From Maribellus luteus (lineage in GTDB: Bacteria > Bacteroidota > Bacteroidia > Bacteroidales > Prolixibacteraceae), in the NCBI RefSeq assembly GCF_003576475.1, contig NZ_QWGR01000008.1:82100-146099 (forward strand): DNA of 64,000 nucleotides. The letters are read 5' to 3'. Positions 16,840 to 25,894 of this stretch are shown here, one piece after another (position 1 is the first letter of the stretch; every line of letters starts with the position of its first letter). A program made the position numbers and the translations under genes. The notes beneath the pieces are model-generated. The model saw only the letters and a program-made list of their open reading frames with translations. It had not been told where the DNA came from and searched no databases.

Positions 16840-18591
16840 ATGAAGAGGATCAACTTTAAACCTTCTGTCCTGATTCTAGCGGCTGCTGTGGTGTTGTCGG
16901 GCTGTTCAGGGCTTAATAAAATGAAAAAAAATGCCGATCAGATTAACTTCAAGGTTACTCCCGAAGTTCTGGAGTCGCACGCCAGCGAAGTTGATGTGGC
17001 AATCAATGGCCGTTTCCCCGCCAAATACTTCCACAAAAAAGTTACGTTAACCGCTACTCCGGTATTGAAATACGAAGGTGGCGAAACGGAATACCAACCC
17101 GTAACTGTACAGGGAGAAAGTGTTCAGGCCAACAACAAAGTAATTTCGTACAACGGTGGTAGCGTATCTTACAAAGATGCCGTTCCGTTCAAAAAAGACA
17201 TGTCAAAATCGGAGTTGTATGTAAACATTACTGCAACGCAAGGTGCGAAGTCGGTTGATTTTGCTCCGATCAAAGTTGCTGACGGTGTACTGGCAACCAG
17301 CGAAAGAGTGGCAAGCGTTCCAAAACCGATCATGGGTGTTGTTCGCGAAGCCAATACTTCGGGCAAATACGATCCGAACATCGACGCTTTCCAAAGAATT
17401 GTTCCGGACGAAATGATGGCTGACATCAAATACCTCATCAACCGCTCGAACCTGAGAAAAGATGAAACAGAAAAAAGCGAAGTAAAAGCGTTACAGGACT
17501 ATACCAAAAAAGCCAACGAAAACGATCGCATTGATCTGAAAGACGTGGAAGTATCAGCTTATGCATCTCCTGACGGAAGCATTGATCTGAACACAGAACT
17601 GGCTGCAGAAAGAAAGAATACCTCTTCAGCATTTTTGGCTAAAAAATTAAAAGAAGCCGGTGTAAATGTTGAACTGAAAACAAAATACACTCCGGAAGAC
17701 TGGGAAGGATTCAAGGAATTGATGGAAAAATCAAACATCCAGGACAAAGAACTCATCCTTCGCGTACTTTCTATGTACAACGATCCTGAAGTTCGTGAAC
17801 GCGAAATCCGTAACCTGAGTGAAACGTTTACCGATGTTGCTGCTGACATTCTTCCGCAACTGCGTCGTGCAAAAATGATCACTTCGGTTGACCTGATCGG
17901 AAAAACAGACGAAGAGCTGAAAGCTGCTGCAAAAGCAGATCCAGCTTCTTTGACTCCTGCTGAGTTGATTTATGCAGCTACTTTGTTTGAAGACCTGAAC
18001 GACCAACTGGAAATTTTCCAATCGTTTGTAAAAGTTTATCCGAACGACTGGAGAGGTCCGAACAACGTAGGTTATGTACTGGCTAAACAAATGAAATATG
18101 CCGACGCAAAACCTCATTTCGAAAAAGCTGAAAAACTGAAAAACAGCGAGCCGATCGTGAAAAACAACGTTGGTGCCATTGCATTGGTTGAAGGCGACGT
18201 TGCCAAGGCTGAGTCATTGTTTGGTGCTGCTTCGGGAGCAGGCGAAGAAGTGAACTACAACCTGGGTATTGTAAGCGTTAAAAAAGCAGAATACGACCGC
18301 GCGGTTCGTTACTACGGTAAATACCAGGATCCGAACACAGGTTTGGCAAAAATTCTGGCTGGTGACAACAACGGAGCATTGAAAGATCTGGATGCTTGTG
18401 AAATTCCAAATTGCTGGATGACTGAATACCTGAAAGCAGTAATCGGTGCACGCACAGCCAAAGAAAGCTTGTTGTTCGACAGCTTGAAAACAGCTTGCGA
18501 CATCAACCCAAGTTTGAAAGCCGAAGCAAAAGTGGATATGGAATTCGCTAAATATTTCAGCGATCCTAAATTCAAAGCAATTGTTGACTAA
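16840..18591 (+). CDS. Lipoprotein with OmpA-like and TPR regions
   Basis: A 583-residue lipoprotein. The signal peptide ends in the lipobox LSGCSG (Cys22). Residues 35-200 look like beta-rich Ig-like modules. Residues about 210-290 contain an OmpA-type peptidoglycan-binding-like segment (VEVSAYASPDGSIDLNTELAAERKNTSSAFL), interrupted by a helical insert. Residues about 385-520 carry TPR-like repeats. It is therefore likely an outer-membrane-anchored protein that may contact peptidoglycan. Codon usage looks strongly biased, suggesting high expression. Followed by a strong terminator. Precise role unknown. Confidence 0.85.
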   Translation: MKRINFKPSVLILAAAVVLSGCSGLNKMKKNADQINFKVTPEVLESHASEVDVAINGRFPAKYFHKKVTLTATPVLKYEGGETEYQPVTVQGESVQANNKVISYNGGSVSYKDAVPFKKDMSKSELYVNITATQGAKSVDFAPIKVADGVLATSERVASVPKPIMGVVREANTSGKYDPNIDAFQRIVPDEMMADIKYLINRSNLRKDETEKSEVKALQDYTKKANENDRIDLKDVEVSAYASPDGSIDLNTELAAERKNTSSAFLAKKLKEAGVNVELKTKYTPEDWEGFKELMEKSNIQDKELILRVLSMYNDPEVREREIRNLSETFTDVAADILPQLRRAKMITSVDLIGKTDEELKAAAKADPASLTPAELIYAATLFEDLNDQLEIFQSFVKVYPNDWRGPNNVGYVLAKQMKYADAKPHFEKAEKLKNSEPIVKNNVGAIALVEGDVAKAESLFGAASGAGEEVNYNLGIVSVKKAEYDRAVRYYGKYQDPNTGLAKILAGDNNGALKDLDACEIPNCWMTEYLKAVIGARTAKESLLFDSLKTACDINPSLKAEAKVDMEFAKYFSDPKFKAIVD

Positions 18592-18610
18592 GTAAGTATC
18601 GACAAAATAC

Positions 18611-18646
18611 CAAAAGGCAATCCGGAGTTCCGGGTTGCCTTTTTTG
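18611..18646 (+). terminator. Rho-independent terminator
   Basis: AAAAGGCAATCCGG pairs with CCGGGTTGCCTTTT around loop AGTT, followed by T run. Confidence 0.9.
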
Positions 18647-18802
18647 TTGCCATTGAAATATTATCTCCTGATATCTGATTATAGAATCCCATACCGTGTC
18701 TTTGCCTCAGCCTTAGCCTTTTTAAACTTCTTTTATGACAAAATCACTTTGTTAACCCGCCGAAAAACCCTATTTTCCACGCTCATAAAAAACTGCACTA
18801 TT

Positions 18803-20173
18803 ATGGAATATATCAATAAATACGTTGAAGAAAACAAAGACCGTTTTCTGGAAGATCTTTTTGGATTGATCCGGATTCCGTCGATCAGTTCAGAAAAAAG
18901 CCACAAGGAAGACATGTACAAGGCTGCCGAATACTGGAAGCAAACCTTGCTTTCGGCAGGGGCCGACAAAGCCGAAGTATATGAAACCAAAGGTAACCCG
19001 GTTACTTACGGCGAAAAAATAATCGATCCGGCATTGCCTACTGTTTTGGTGTATGCCCACATGGATGTTATGCCGGTTGATCCGGTTAACCTGTGGAAGT
19101 CGCCGCCGTTTGAACCCGAAATCCGTGAAGGTAAAATATGGGCGCGCGGTGCCGACGACGATAAAGGGCAAAGCATGATGCATGCAAAAGCGTTTGAGCT
19201 GATGGTAAAAACCAATACGCTACCCTGCAACGTAAAATTCATGATTGAAGGTGAAGAGGAGATTGGATCACCCAATTTACCTGCCTGGTGCGAAGCCAAC
19301 AAGGAAATGCTGAAAGCCGATGTGATTCTTGTTTCCGACACTTCGATGATCGCACCTGACAAACCATCGATTACTACCGGTTTGCGCGGACTGGCGTATT
19401 GGCAGGTGGAAGTAACCGGCCCCAACCGCGACCTGCACTCCGGTTTGTTTGGCGGGACAGTTGCCAACCCAATCAATGTGCTTTCGAAAATGATTGCACA
19501 AATGACCGATGAAAACGGCCGGATTACCATCCCCGGATTCTATGACGATGTACTGGAGGTTTCGGCAGAAGAACGTGAACTGCTCGGACGCGCTCCGTTT
19601 AATGTTGATGAATACAAAAAAGCCATTGACGTAGAAGAGCTGGCCGGTGAAAAAGGATTTACAACGATGGAACACACCGGAATCCGTCCTTCGTTTGATG
19701 TTTGCGGAATATGGGGAGGTTATACCGGAGAAGGAGCAAAAACCGTACTCCCGTCCAAAGCATTTGCCAAAATATCAACTCGTTTGGTGCCCGATCAGGA
19801 CCACGAAAAAATTGCGGTTCTATTCAAGGAGCATTTTGAAAGCATTGGCCCCAAATCAGTAAAAGTAGAGGTGACTTCGCTGCACGGCGGTCCGGCTTAT
19901 GTTTGCCCGATTGATATTCCGGCTTACCAGGCTGCCGAAAAAGCGTACACCGATGTGTACGGCAAACGTCCGGTTCCGGTACGTTCAGGCGGCAGTATCC
20001 CGATTATTTCTTCGTTTGAAAAAATCCTGGGTATCAAATCGGTGCTGATGGGATTTGGTTTGGAGTCGGATGCGATTCACTCACCCAACGAAAACTATCC
20101 GCTGGAACAGTTTTACAACGGCATTAAAACCATTCCGCTGTTCTACAAGTATTTTGCGGAAATGAATAAATAG
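18803..20173 (+). CDS. M20-family dipeptidase
   Basis: A 456-residue zinc peptidase of the M20 (ArgE/DapE/CNDP-like) family, cytoplasmic by its lack of a signal peptide, probably cleaving dipeptides. Zinc-site motifs: YAHMDVMPV (His and the catalytic Asp), ARGADDDKGQSM (bridging Asp), GEEEIGSPN (general base and ligand Glu). The LHSGLFGG segment belongs to the dimerisation or lid domain. An open frame runs upstream to 18635, but its 56 extra codons look noncoding, and ATG 18803 opens the natural N-terminus MEYINKYVEEN. Confidence 0.93.
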   Translation: MEYINKYVEENKDRFLEDLFGLIRIPSISSEKSHKEDMYKAAEYWKQTLLSAGADKAEVYETKGNPVTYGEKIIDPALPTVLVYAHMDVMPVDPVNLWKSPPFEPEIREGKIWARGADDDKGQSMMHAKAFELMVKTNTLPCNVKFMIEGEEEIGSPNLPAWCEANKEMLKADVILVSDTSMIAPDKPSITTGLRGLAYWQVEVTGPNRDLHSGLFGGTVANPINVLSKMIAQMTDENGRITIPGFYDDVLEVSAEERELLGRAPFNVDEYKKAIDVEELAGEKGFTTMEHTGIRPSFDVCGIWGGYTGEGAKTVLPSKAFAKISTRLVPDQDHEKIAVLFKEHFESIGPKSVKVEVTSLHGGPAYVCPIDIPAYQAAEKAYTDVYGKRPVPVRSGGSIPIISSFEKILGIKSVLMGFGLESDAIHSPNENYPLEQFYNGIKTIPLFYKYFAEMNK

Positions 20174-20196
20174 ATCAAAACATTTTAGGATGATAC

Positions 20197-20236
20197 AGGA
20201 GCCGTTCTTGAACAAGAGCGGCTCCTTATTTTTTTG
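20197..20236. terminator. Bidirectional terminator
   Basis: AGGAGCCGTTCTT (20197-20209) pairs with AAGAGCGGCTCCT (20213-20225) with one wobble, followed by a T run. It lies between convergent genes ending at 20173 and 20238. Confidence 0.85.
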
Positions 20237-20237
20237 A

Positions 20238-21986
20238 TCATTGCTTTATCAATTCCAAGTACATCAACTCCATTCCGTTCCAGTTGGAAGCTTCCGGTTT
20301 TAGCCCGATAAGCTGATCTCCGGCCTCTCCAATGGTAATGGTCCCCAGGTTGACCACATCAAAGCGATCACCGGTTGCCGCAATATTTGCCTGAAGCTTA
20401 TTGTCTCCGATGGATATATTCAGCGTGTTATCCTGTTCACATTTTACCAGCGCCTCCAGTTTATAGGTACCCGTTTCTGCGCATGTAAACACCCACTCTA
20501 AACGGGCATTTCTGTCTACCCAACCTGTGATAACCGATTCGGTGCCTTTCCCTTTCAGCACGGCATGCTGTCCGTAACCGGGGTTGTAAATGTCGGCAAA
20601 GTCAGCCGGGAGCAACACCCGTCCTTCCACTAATTTGGGTTGGTTGCTATTTACTTTTATTCCACCTTTGGTTTTCACCACCACCACGGTATTTATTTCA
20701 TCGAAGATAACCGAAGGAGCATGAATGTTCAGGTTTCCGTCTTCAAATTTCCAGGCAAATGACTGTTTGGGATTGGCAAGCAAATACACATTACTTACCC
20801 GTGTATCCAGCCCGGGAACGGTTAAGATACCATCCTTCGGCCAGTCGAAAACGTGCAGGTAAAGATTGGTTCCGCCTTTGGTTTCTTTCATGGTGCATCT
20901 TCCCCAGGGGAGTTTAAAAAACGGGCTGGCCGAAGTTCCGTATATCGATTCTCCGTTTTGCTGCATCCAACTTCCTATTTCTTTTAACCGTTCGATGCTG
21001 GGTTCCGGAAATTCACCTTCAGCCGTTGGGCCCACGTTTAGGAGAAGATTGCCTCCTTTACTCGCAATATCCACCAGCATTTTAATCAACTCTTCACCCG
21101 ATTTCCAATTATCATCGTACCACTTGTACCCCCAGCTGGTGTTCATGGTCATACAAACCTCCCAATCGTAATCGAGCCCCGTTGGCGGCACATGCTGCTC
21201 CGGAGTAGAGAAATCGCCGGGCCAGGGTCTGTAAAGCCGGTTGTTGGTAATCAAGTCCGGATAATCATTCACCACATTCTGAAGCGTTTGGGCAGCTTCT
21301 TCGGTCATTTCCCAAGGCGTATCCCACCAAAGAATATCAAGGCCTCCGTAGTTTTCCAGGATTTCCTTTACCTGTGGCAAAGCTTTCGAATCAATATAAT
21401 CCATCAGCGGAGCTTTTGTCATCTCCGGATCCCAGTGAGGCTGCTTGTCACTGTTTCGGTAAGTTCCACCGGGTTCGTGCCAGTCTTGCGCCTGCGAGTA
21501 ATAAAAACCGAGCCTTATCCCGTGTTTCTTACAGGCGTCCGCCAGTTCTTTTAACGGATCGCGGTCAAAAGGTGTAGCATCTACAATGTTGTATTTGCTA
21601 GCCTTTGAATGAAACATGGCAAATCCGTCGTGATGTTTCGAAGTGATCACAATGTATTTCATCCCCGCATATTTGGCGAGCTTTACCCATTCTTCAGCAT
21701 TGTACTTTACCGGGTTAAAGGTCTCAGCCAGCTTTTCATAATCTTTTACCGGAATTTTTGCATTGCACATAATCCACTCACTGATTCCCGGAATGCGTTC
21801 TCCTTTCCACTCGCCGGCCGGTTCGGCATAAAGTCCCCAATGAATGAACATTCCGAAACGCGCATCGCGCCACCACTCCATTTTTTGATCGTGTTTTAAA
21901 GTCGCTTCATCTTTTTGCAGTTCTTTGTTACGGGGAGAGCAGGCCATCAGAACAAGTATCAATCCAAGAGCAAGTGGTAATTTCAT
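20238..21986 (-). CDS. GH29 alpha-L-fucosidase lipoprotein
   Basis: A 582-residue glycoside hydrolase with a lipoprotein signal (LVLMACSP). The GH29 catalytic barrel is recognisable by WWRDARFGMFIHWGLYAEPAGEW near the start of the mature protein, KYAGMKYIVITSKHHDGFAMF, and LDILWWDTPWEM, in which the Asp is in the place of the GH29 nucleophile. The C-terminal 130 residues form a beta-sandwich module (carbohydrate-binding type). It should release fucose from host or algal glycans at the cell surface or periplasm. No Sus pair adjoins it, so it is not part of a visible polysaccharide-utilisation locus. Confidence 0.93.
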   Translation of the reverse strand: MKLPLALGLILVLMACSPRNKELQKDEATLKHDQKMEWWRDARFGMFIHWGLYAEPAGEWKGERIPGISEWIMCNAKIPVKDYEKLAETFNPVKYNAEEWVKLAKYAGMKYIVITSKHHDGFAMFHSKASKYNIVDATPFDRDPLKELADACKKHGIRLGFYYSQAQDWHEPGGTYRNSDKQPHWDPEMTKAPLMDYIDSKALPQVKEILENYGGLDILWWDTPWEMTEEAAQTLQNVVNDYPDLITNNRLYRPWPGDFSTPEQHVPPTGLDYDWEVCMTMNTSWGYKWYDDNWKSGEELIKMLVDIASKGGNLLLNVGPTAEGEFPEPSIERLKEIGSWMQQNGESIYGTSASPFFKLPWGRCTMKETKGGTNLYLHVFDWPKDGILTVPGLDTRVSNVYLLANPKQSFAWKFEDGNLNIHAPSVIFDEINTVVVVKTKGGIKVNSNQPKLVEGRVLLPADFADIYNPGYGQHAVLKGKGTESVITGWVDRNARLEWVFTCAETGTYKLEALVKCEQDNTLNISIGDNKLQANIAATGDRFDVVNLGTITIGEAGDQLIGLKPEASNWNGMELMYLELIKQ

Positions 21987-22080
21987 TCCGGTAGTCGTTT
22001 GTTTATAAATTAATAGTCTTGATTTTGACTTAAAATTACAAAATCAATCTGTCTGAATATCAATATTGAGCTACCTAAAA

Positions 22081-22115
22081 TGAAAAGGCCGGATAATAAT
22101 TATCCGGCCTTTTCA
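22081..22115. terminator. Perfect palindromic terminator
   Basis: Fifteen-base arms (TGAAAAGGCCGGATA and its complement) around a 5-base loop. It serves the minus-strand gene ending at 22144 and could act on the opposite strand too. Confidence 0.85.
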
Positions 22116-22143
22116 TCGAAACGTATGTTTTTGTTTTTAAAGT

Positions 22144-22392
22144 TCAGCACCTGCCCCTTGCACACGGGCTGTTGGTTATAAAGAACCCCAGAAAAGCACC
22201 TACTCCAACACTTTGTATTATATCGCCCGTTGGCATAACATCCCTGCTAATACCCTCGGAAACATAATAAAATACGAATCCTCCAACGGCACCGATTGCC
22301 ATATAAATAAGTGTTTTTCGGAAGTGCGGATTCCTCAGTTTGCGCTGAATCCAGTTTCCTTCTTCTTTTATTTCCAGCTTTTTGAATTCCAT
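22144..22392 (-). CDS. Small membrane protein with C-terminal NSPCARGRC
   Basis: An 82-residue protein with a charged N-terminus (residues 1-26), a membrane segment (about 29-45) and a second hydrophobic segment (about 62-74), ending in a short cysteine-containing tail NSPCARGRC. It is reminiscent of DUF6132-type small proteins of Bacteroidetes but I am unsure. A -7-like TATCTTTG (minus, 22417-22424) just upstream suggests its own promoter apart from the cytochrome operon. Confidence 0.65.
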   Translation of the reverse strand: MEFKKLEIKEEGNWIQRKLRNPHFRKTLIYMAIGAVGGFVFYYVSEGISRDVMPTGDIIQSVGVGAFLGFFITNSPCARGRC

Positions 22393-22416
22393 TTCAAATA
22401 TCTAAATATTTACATA

Positions 22417-22424
22417 CAAAGATA
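22417..22424 (-). promoter_or_regulatory. -7 element of the small membrane protein promoter
   Basis: Minus-strand TATCTTTG matches TAnnTTTG exactly; the -33 region is TTTT rather than TTTG. Confidence 0.5.
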
Positions 22425-22479
22425 TAAGTTTTGAGTTTTGAAAAAAGAAATCCAGCGAAAATCAGCTTAGCAGCGCTTT

Positions 22480-23220
22480 TTAGGAAACCTTTTTGGTAAC
22501 CAGCGTGGCATCTTCCATGATTACATCGTAGAAATAGCCAGCACCAAAATCTTTTTCAAGCGTAAGTTTTCCTTTAAAAGTTACTTCGCTGCCCACTTCC
22601 ACTTCGGCCTGTGTTGTTATGGTTAAATCAAACTTATCGCCGCTTGACGTGCCGTCCTGGATATGCACCCAGTTTTTCCCCATTACCTGTTCATTTACCT
22701 TTACAACCTTTCCGCGAATTTCAAATTCCTCACTGGTCAAATCAGCTCTTTTGGCAAAAACATCGGCAATGGTAAGTTCGCCTTCGGCTTTTTCCATTTC
22801 CACTTCTTCGCTGTGGACGCTTACTTTCCCGCTGTGACTGGCCGGCATTTCAGCAGCCATAGCTTGTCCACCCTCGCCTCCCAGCGGAGTTTTGCTTATT
22901 TGATTTACAAAATAGATCACTTCGAAGGTACGATCGATCTCTTTGCTGTGGAAATTGGTCATCTGAAGCGCTTCATCGTAATAAAATACATCACCCGGCT
23001 TTGCTTCCTGGTAGCTAACTGCCACCCAGCGGTCGGCCATGTTTTCCTTTACATTCAGATAGGTATAGGTTTTACCCTGAACCACCTCTGTCACTTCAAA
23101 AAGATTTTGATTGGCTTGCGCCACACTCTGCGCCTGCTGAGGGTTTTTATTCTGAACGCATGCACCCAGCACAAAAACGGCCAGTACGATTAACGAGATT
23201 AGTCTTAACTTGTACATCAT
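22480..23220 (-). CDS. OB-fold lipoprotein of the cytochrome operon
   Basis: A 246-residue lipoprotein (lipobox VLGACV, Cys21). Two OB-like halves can be seen. The first (about 40-110) contains YTYLNVKENMADRWVAVS and MTNFHSKEIDRTFEVIYFV, a pattern found in short periplasmic NrfJ-like proteins that accompany multiheme cytochromes. The second (about 150-240) contains FEIRGKVVKVNEQVMGKNWVHIQDGT, the bacterial nucleic-acid-type OB strand pattern. It starts 30 bases after the barrel gene and is the last gene of the operon. It may be a scaffold or binding subunit; exact function unknown. Confidence 0.8.
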   Translation of the reverse strand: MMYKLRLISLIVLAVFVLGACVQNKNPQQAQSVAQANQNLFEVTEVVQGKTYTYLNVKENMADRWVAVSYQEAKPGDVFYYDEALQMTNFHSKEIDRTFEVIYFVNQISKTPLGGEGGQAMAAEMPASHSGKVSVHSEEVEMEKAEGELTIADVFAKRADLTSEEFEIRGKVVKVNEQVMGKNWVHIQDGTSSGDKFDLTITTQAEVEVGSEVTFKGKLTLEKDFGAGYFYDVIMEDATLVTKKVS

Positions 23221-23250
23221 TTTTTAATTTATTCTGTTTGTGATATTGAT

Positions 23251-24870
23251 TCAAAACTTTTTTCTCAGGCTTAAATATAATCGATTATAAATATCTTCTT
23301 TCTGAACAGTTGCTTCAAAATTAACAGACAGATAGATTTTTTTGTTGAAGCGATAACTAAAATCCAGCTCTCCAATATGCTGAATAAGTGTAGAAAGACT
23401 GTTTACGTACTTAAAATCCACCCAGCGATAATGCAGCATCATGCTCATTTTCTGCGAGAAATCCTTTGTCAGGCGGGCTCCGTAAACCTGTCCGTCGAGG
23501 TAGGAAGTTTGCATCAGGTTTGCTGAAATATTCAGCGAGGCATCCAGTACAGGAACACGCGACCACGTTGCAAAAGCATTGTAGGTATTCGTGTTTCGCG
23601 GGTCATCTTTTGTAAATCTCGTTCCGGCCGACGCCCCAAACAAGAGGTAATCCAAAGGCCGGTAATGGATCCTTCCGCGTATTCCCTGACGGCTCGCCTG
23701 TGTTAAAACCTCATCAGCATAACTCCGGAAAGTCTCGTAGTAGATCACATTTTTCCGGTTATCGTAAGAACCCGACAGCGAAACTTTCCTCGAAAATAGG
23801 TAATTCAACGAAAAATAAAAACCAATGAGACTTAAGGAATTCGTGGGCTGATCATTTTCCAGCTTGTACAGATCGAGCTCAACCGACGTAAAAAGATTCA
23901 GGTTTTTTACCAACGAATTGGTGTGTTGAAAATACAGAAAGCGCCGATCGATGTTTCCCGAATTCCGTTGCTCGAAAAAGGCCAGCGACGACTGCACATA
24001 GCCATTCGTCGTTTTTTGACTATGCCCCAGGTAAGCGCCGTATTCAAATAGATGACTATTAAATCCATAATCCAGATAATCGGGTCGTGATCCCGCAACA
24101 ACTCCAACAAACAGACTTTTAAAAGCATATTCCAACTGAATCCCGTCAATCGCCCCAACGTTGGCAATCCGGGGATTGATCTTTCGACCCAACCAAACCG
24201 AAGCCTGCTTGTTCACATCGTATTTTACAGCAAGGGCATAGATTTTCAGGGCATCGTTCAGATTATCCCTTACAACCTGCCACTCGTTCAATTTATGCGT
24301 AAACGAAACATAGCTTTCAAAGGATATTTTTGAATGACCGATGTTGGAATAATTCGATGAAAAGGTATACCGAAACCGGTGCGAATCGCTTCCCTGCTTA
24401 CTAAAGTTCGAATACGAAGAAAGCATTAACCTGCCAGAGAAGCTGGGCGTATTTGTCGTTTCCCGATTGGATTGCGGAGCGGTGAGTACCTCTTCGCTTA
24501 CATCTTTTTCAGGAACCGCCTCTTCGGGTATCGTCTTTTGAGAGATGGACCGGCTTTGTTTTGAGCGGGCAAAAACGGAATCCGAAACCTTTATTGTTGC
24601 TTCAGTAATCGAATTACACAAACACGATATGGAAGATTTATGCTGAACCAGAAGCGCTGGGAAAAGCCCTTCTGCATTTCGGACATAAAGCGTATCTCCG
24701 CTTTCAATGCCTTCGGTACTTTCAAATCTCACATAAATATTCTCTCCCGAAAGATACGAAACACGCCCCTCTGTCAAATCCCCTGATTCCTGGGCTTTGC
24801 AAACGAATGTCCCTGAAATAAAAAAGAACAGAAACATCAACAACCTGATATGTTTTCCCGGATCAATCAT
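23251..24870 (-). CDS. Outer-membrane beta-barrel associated with multiheme cytochromes
   Basis: A 539-residue exported protein from ATG 24870. The signal peptide ends near FVCKAQ. Residues about 30-130 form a small SH3-like domain (GRVSYLSGENIYVRFES, GDTLYVRN), a linker is Ser/Glu-rich, and residues about 185-539 alternate aromatic amphipathic strands and end in a C-terminal Phe (LSLRKKF), as outer-membrane barrels do. An upstream frame extension to 24930 exists, but ATG 24870 overlaps the previous stop by 8 bases (ATGATTGA), so the two genes are translationally coupled. It could be the porin sheath of a porin-cytochrome conduit. Confidence 0.85.
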   Translation of the reverse strand: MIDPGKHIRLLMFLFFFISGTFVCKAQESGDLTEGRVSYLSGENIYVRFESTEGIESGDTLYVRNAEGLFPALLVQHKSSISCLCNSITEATIKVSDSVFARSKQSRSISQKTIPEEAVPEKDVSEEVLTAPQSNRETTNTPSFSGRLMLSSYSNFSKQGSDSHRFRYTFSSNYSNIGHSKISFESYVSFTHKLNEWQVVRDNLNDALKIYALAVKYDVNKQASVWLGRKINPRIANVGAIDGIQLEYAFKSLFVGVVAGSRPDYLDYGFNSHLFEYGAYLGHSQKTTNGYVQSSLAFFEQRNSGNIDRRFLYFQHTNSLVKNLNLFTSVELDLYKLENDQPTNSLSLIGFYFSLNYLFSRKVSLSGSYDNRKNVIYYETFRSYADEVLTQASRQGIRGRIHYRPLDYLLFGASAGTRFTKDDPRNTNTYNAFATWSRVPVLDASLNISANLMQTSYLDGQVYGARLTKDFSQKMSMMLHYRWVDFKYVNSLSTLIQHIGELDFSYRFNKKIYLSVNFEATVQKEDIYNRLYLSLRKKF

Positions 24871-25894
24871 CTTCGGCAAATCCAGTGGGGTGACAGGAAT
24901 AACAGCTCGTTGCCGTATAAGTATAAGCATTCACTTCACGGTGGTGGCTGTCTGTTTCGGCTTGATTATGCTCGTGGCAGGTGATACAGGAGAAAGCCGC
25001 ATACGAAGCAGGTTGTGTATGACAATCGGCGCAATTGTTCCATTCTCCGCGGTGCTTTCCCGAATAAACGGGAAAATAGTAATCATCGTGAATGTCAAAT
25101 TTCGCAGGCTTCCAATCCGGATCGGTGGTGTGGCAATCGGTACACTGGGTCGTGAATCCGGCATTGTTATGTGCTGGATTGGTGGCCGAAGCAAAATCAT
25201 TCTGATGACAGCTGTAACAATCGGTTGATACAGGTTCAAACACCCCGCTTGTATGGCAGGCAGTACAACTATTTAGTTCGTGTCCTTTTGTAAGCGGAAA
25301 AAAGTCGTGGTTAAATCCCTTTGAAGTCCAGCTAAAAGCATCGATCCTGTGGCATTCAAAGCAGTTTACGGATATCCCGGATTGTTGATGGTTGGGATTG
25401 GTAGTGGCCAGGTAATCCTGACGGTGGCAATCGATACATTCCACACCCAGCGGTTGAAACTCGAGGTTGGAAACGGAAATATGACAGTCGAAACAATCAG
25501 CAGTATTATGCGCTCCCAGCAAGGGAAAGCGACTGCCTTGATGCAACTCCGTGATGTTGGCAACCAGCCACGATTTGGGGGTGTGACACCTGGCACAATC
25601 CATCCCGACCGTTGTATTGTGCATATCGGTGTGGCAATCCACACAGTTGGACTTCGCCTGCGAAAAAACCAGCAAGGTATGGCACGATTTGCAGTCAGTA
25701 GTTTGATGTTCGCCTTCGAGCCGGAAGGTAGTTTGATCGTGACTGAATTTTGCTGTTGAGGCCGAGAAGATCCATCCTTCCGTAGAGTGGCAATCCAGGC
25801 AATCAACCTTCAGATCATCACCGTGCGGACTGTCCTGTGCATTTAGTCCGCTAACAGTTAACAGCATTCCCAGTATTAATGACAACTTGCGCAT
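24863..25894 (-). CDS. 13-heme c-type cytochrome
   Basis: A 343-residue exported protein with signal peptide MRKLSLILGMLLTVSGLNAQ. I count 13 CXXCH motifs. Several are preceded by the module F-x-L-x-G-x-H...C-x-x-CH (FRLEGEHQTTDCKSCH, FPLLGAHNTADCFDCH), the same unit that builds its larger neighbour. Cytochrome c3/c7-like heme wire, periplasmic or outer-membrane associated. Its start lies inside the last codons of the 20-heme gene (19-base overlap) and its end overlaps the barrel gene. Confidence 0.92.
   Translation of the reverse strand: MRKLSLILGMLLTVSGLNAQDSPHGDDLKVDCLDCHSTEGWIFSASTAKFSHDQTTFRLEGEHQTTDCKSCHTLLVFSQAKSNCVDCHTDMHNTTVGMDCARCHTPKSWLVANITELHQGSRFPLLGAHNTADCFDCHISVSNLEFQPLGVECIDCHRQDYLATTNPNHQQSGISVNCFECHRIDAFSWTSKGFNHDFFPLTKGHELNSCTACHTSGVFEPVSTDCYSCHQNDFASATNPAHNNAGFTTQCTDCHTTDPDWKPAKFDIHDDYYFPVYSGKHRGEWNNCADCHTQPASYAAFSCITCHEHNQAETDSHHREVNAYTYTATSCYSCHPTGFAEDD

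Noticed and set aside
20238-21986. Polysaccharide-utilisation locus around the fucosidase
   Set aside because: No adjacent SusC/SusD pair or sigma/anti-sigma regulator; the fucosidase appears to be alone.
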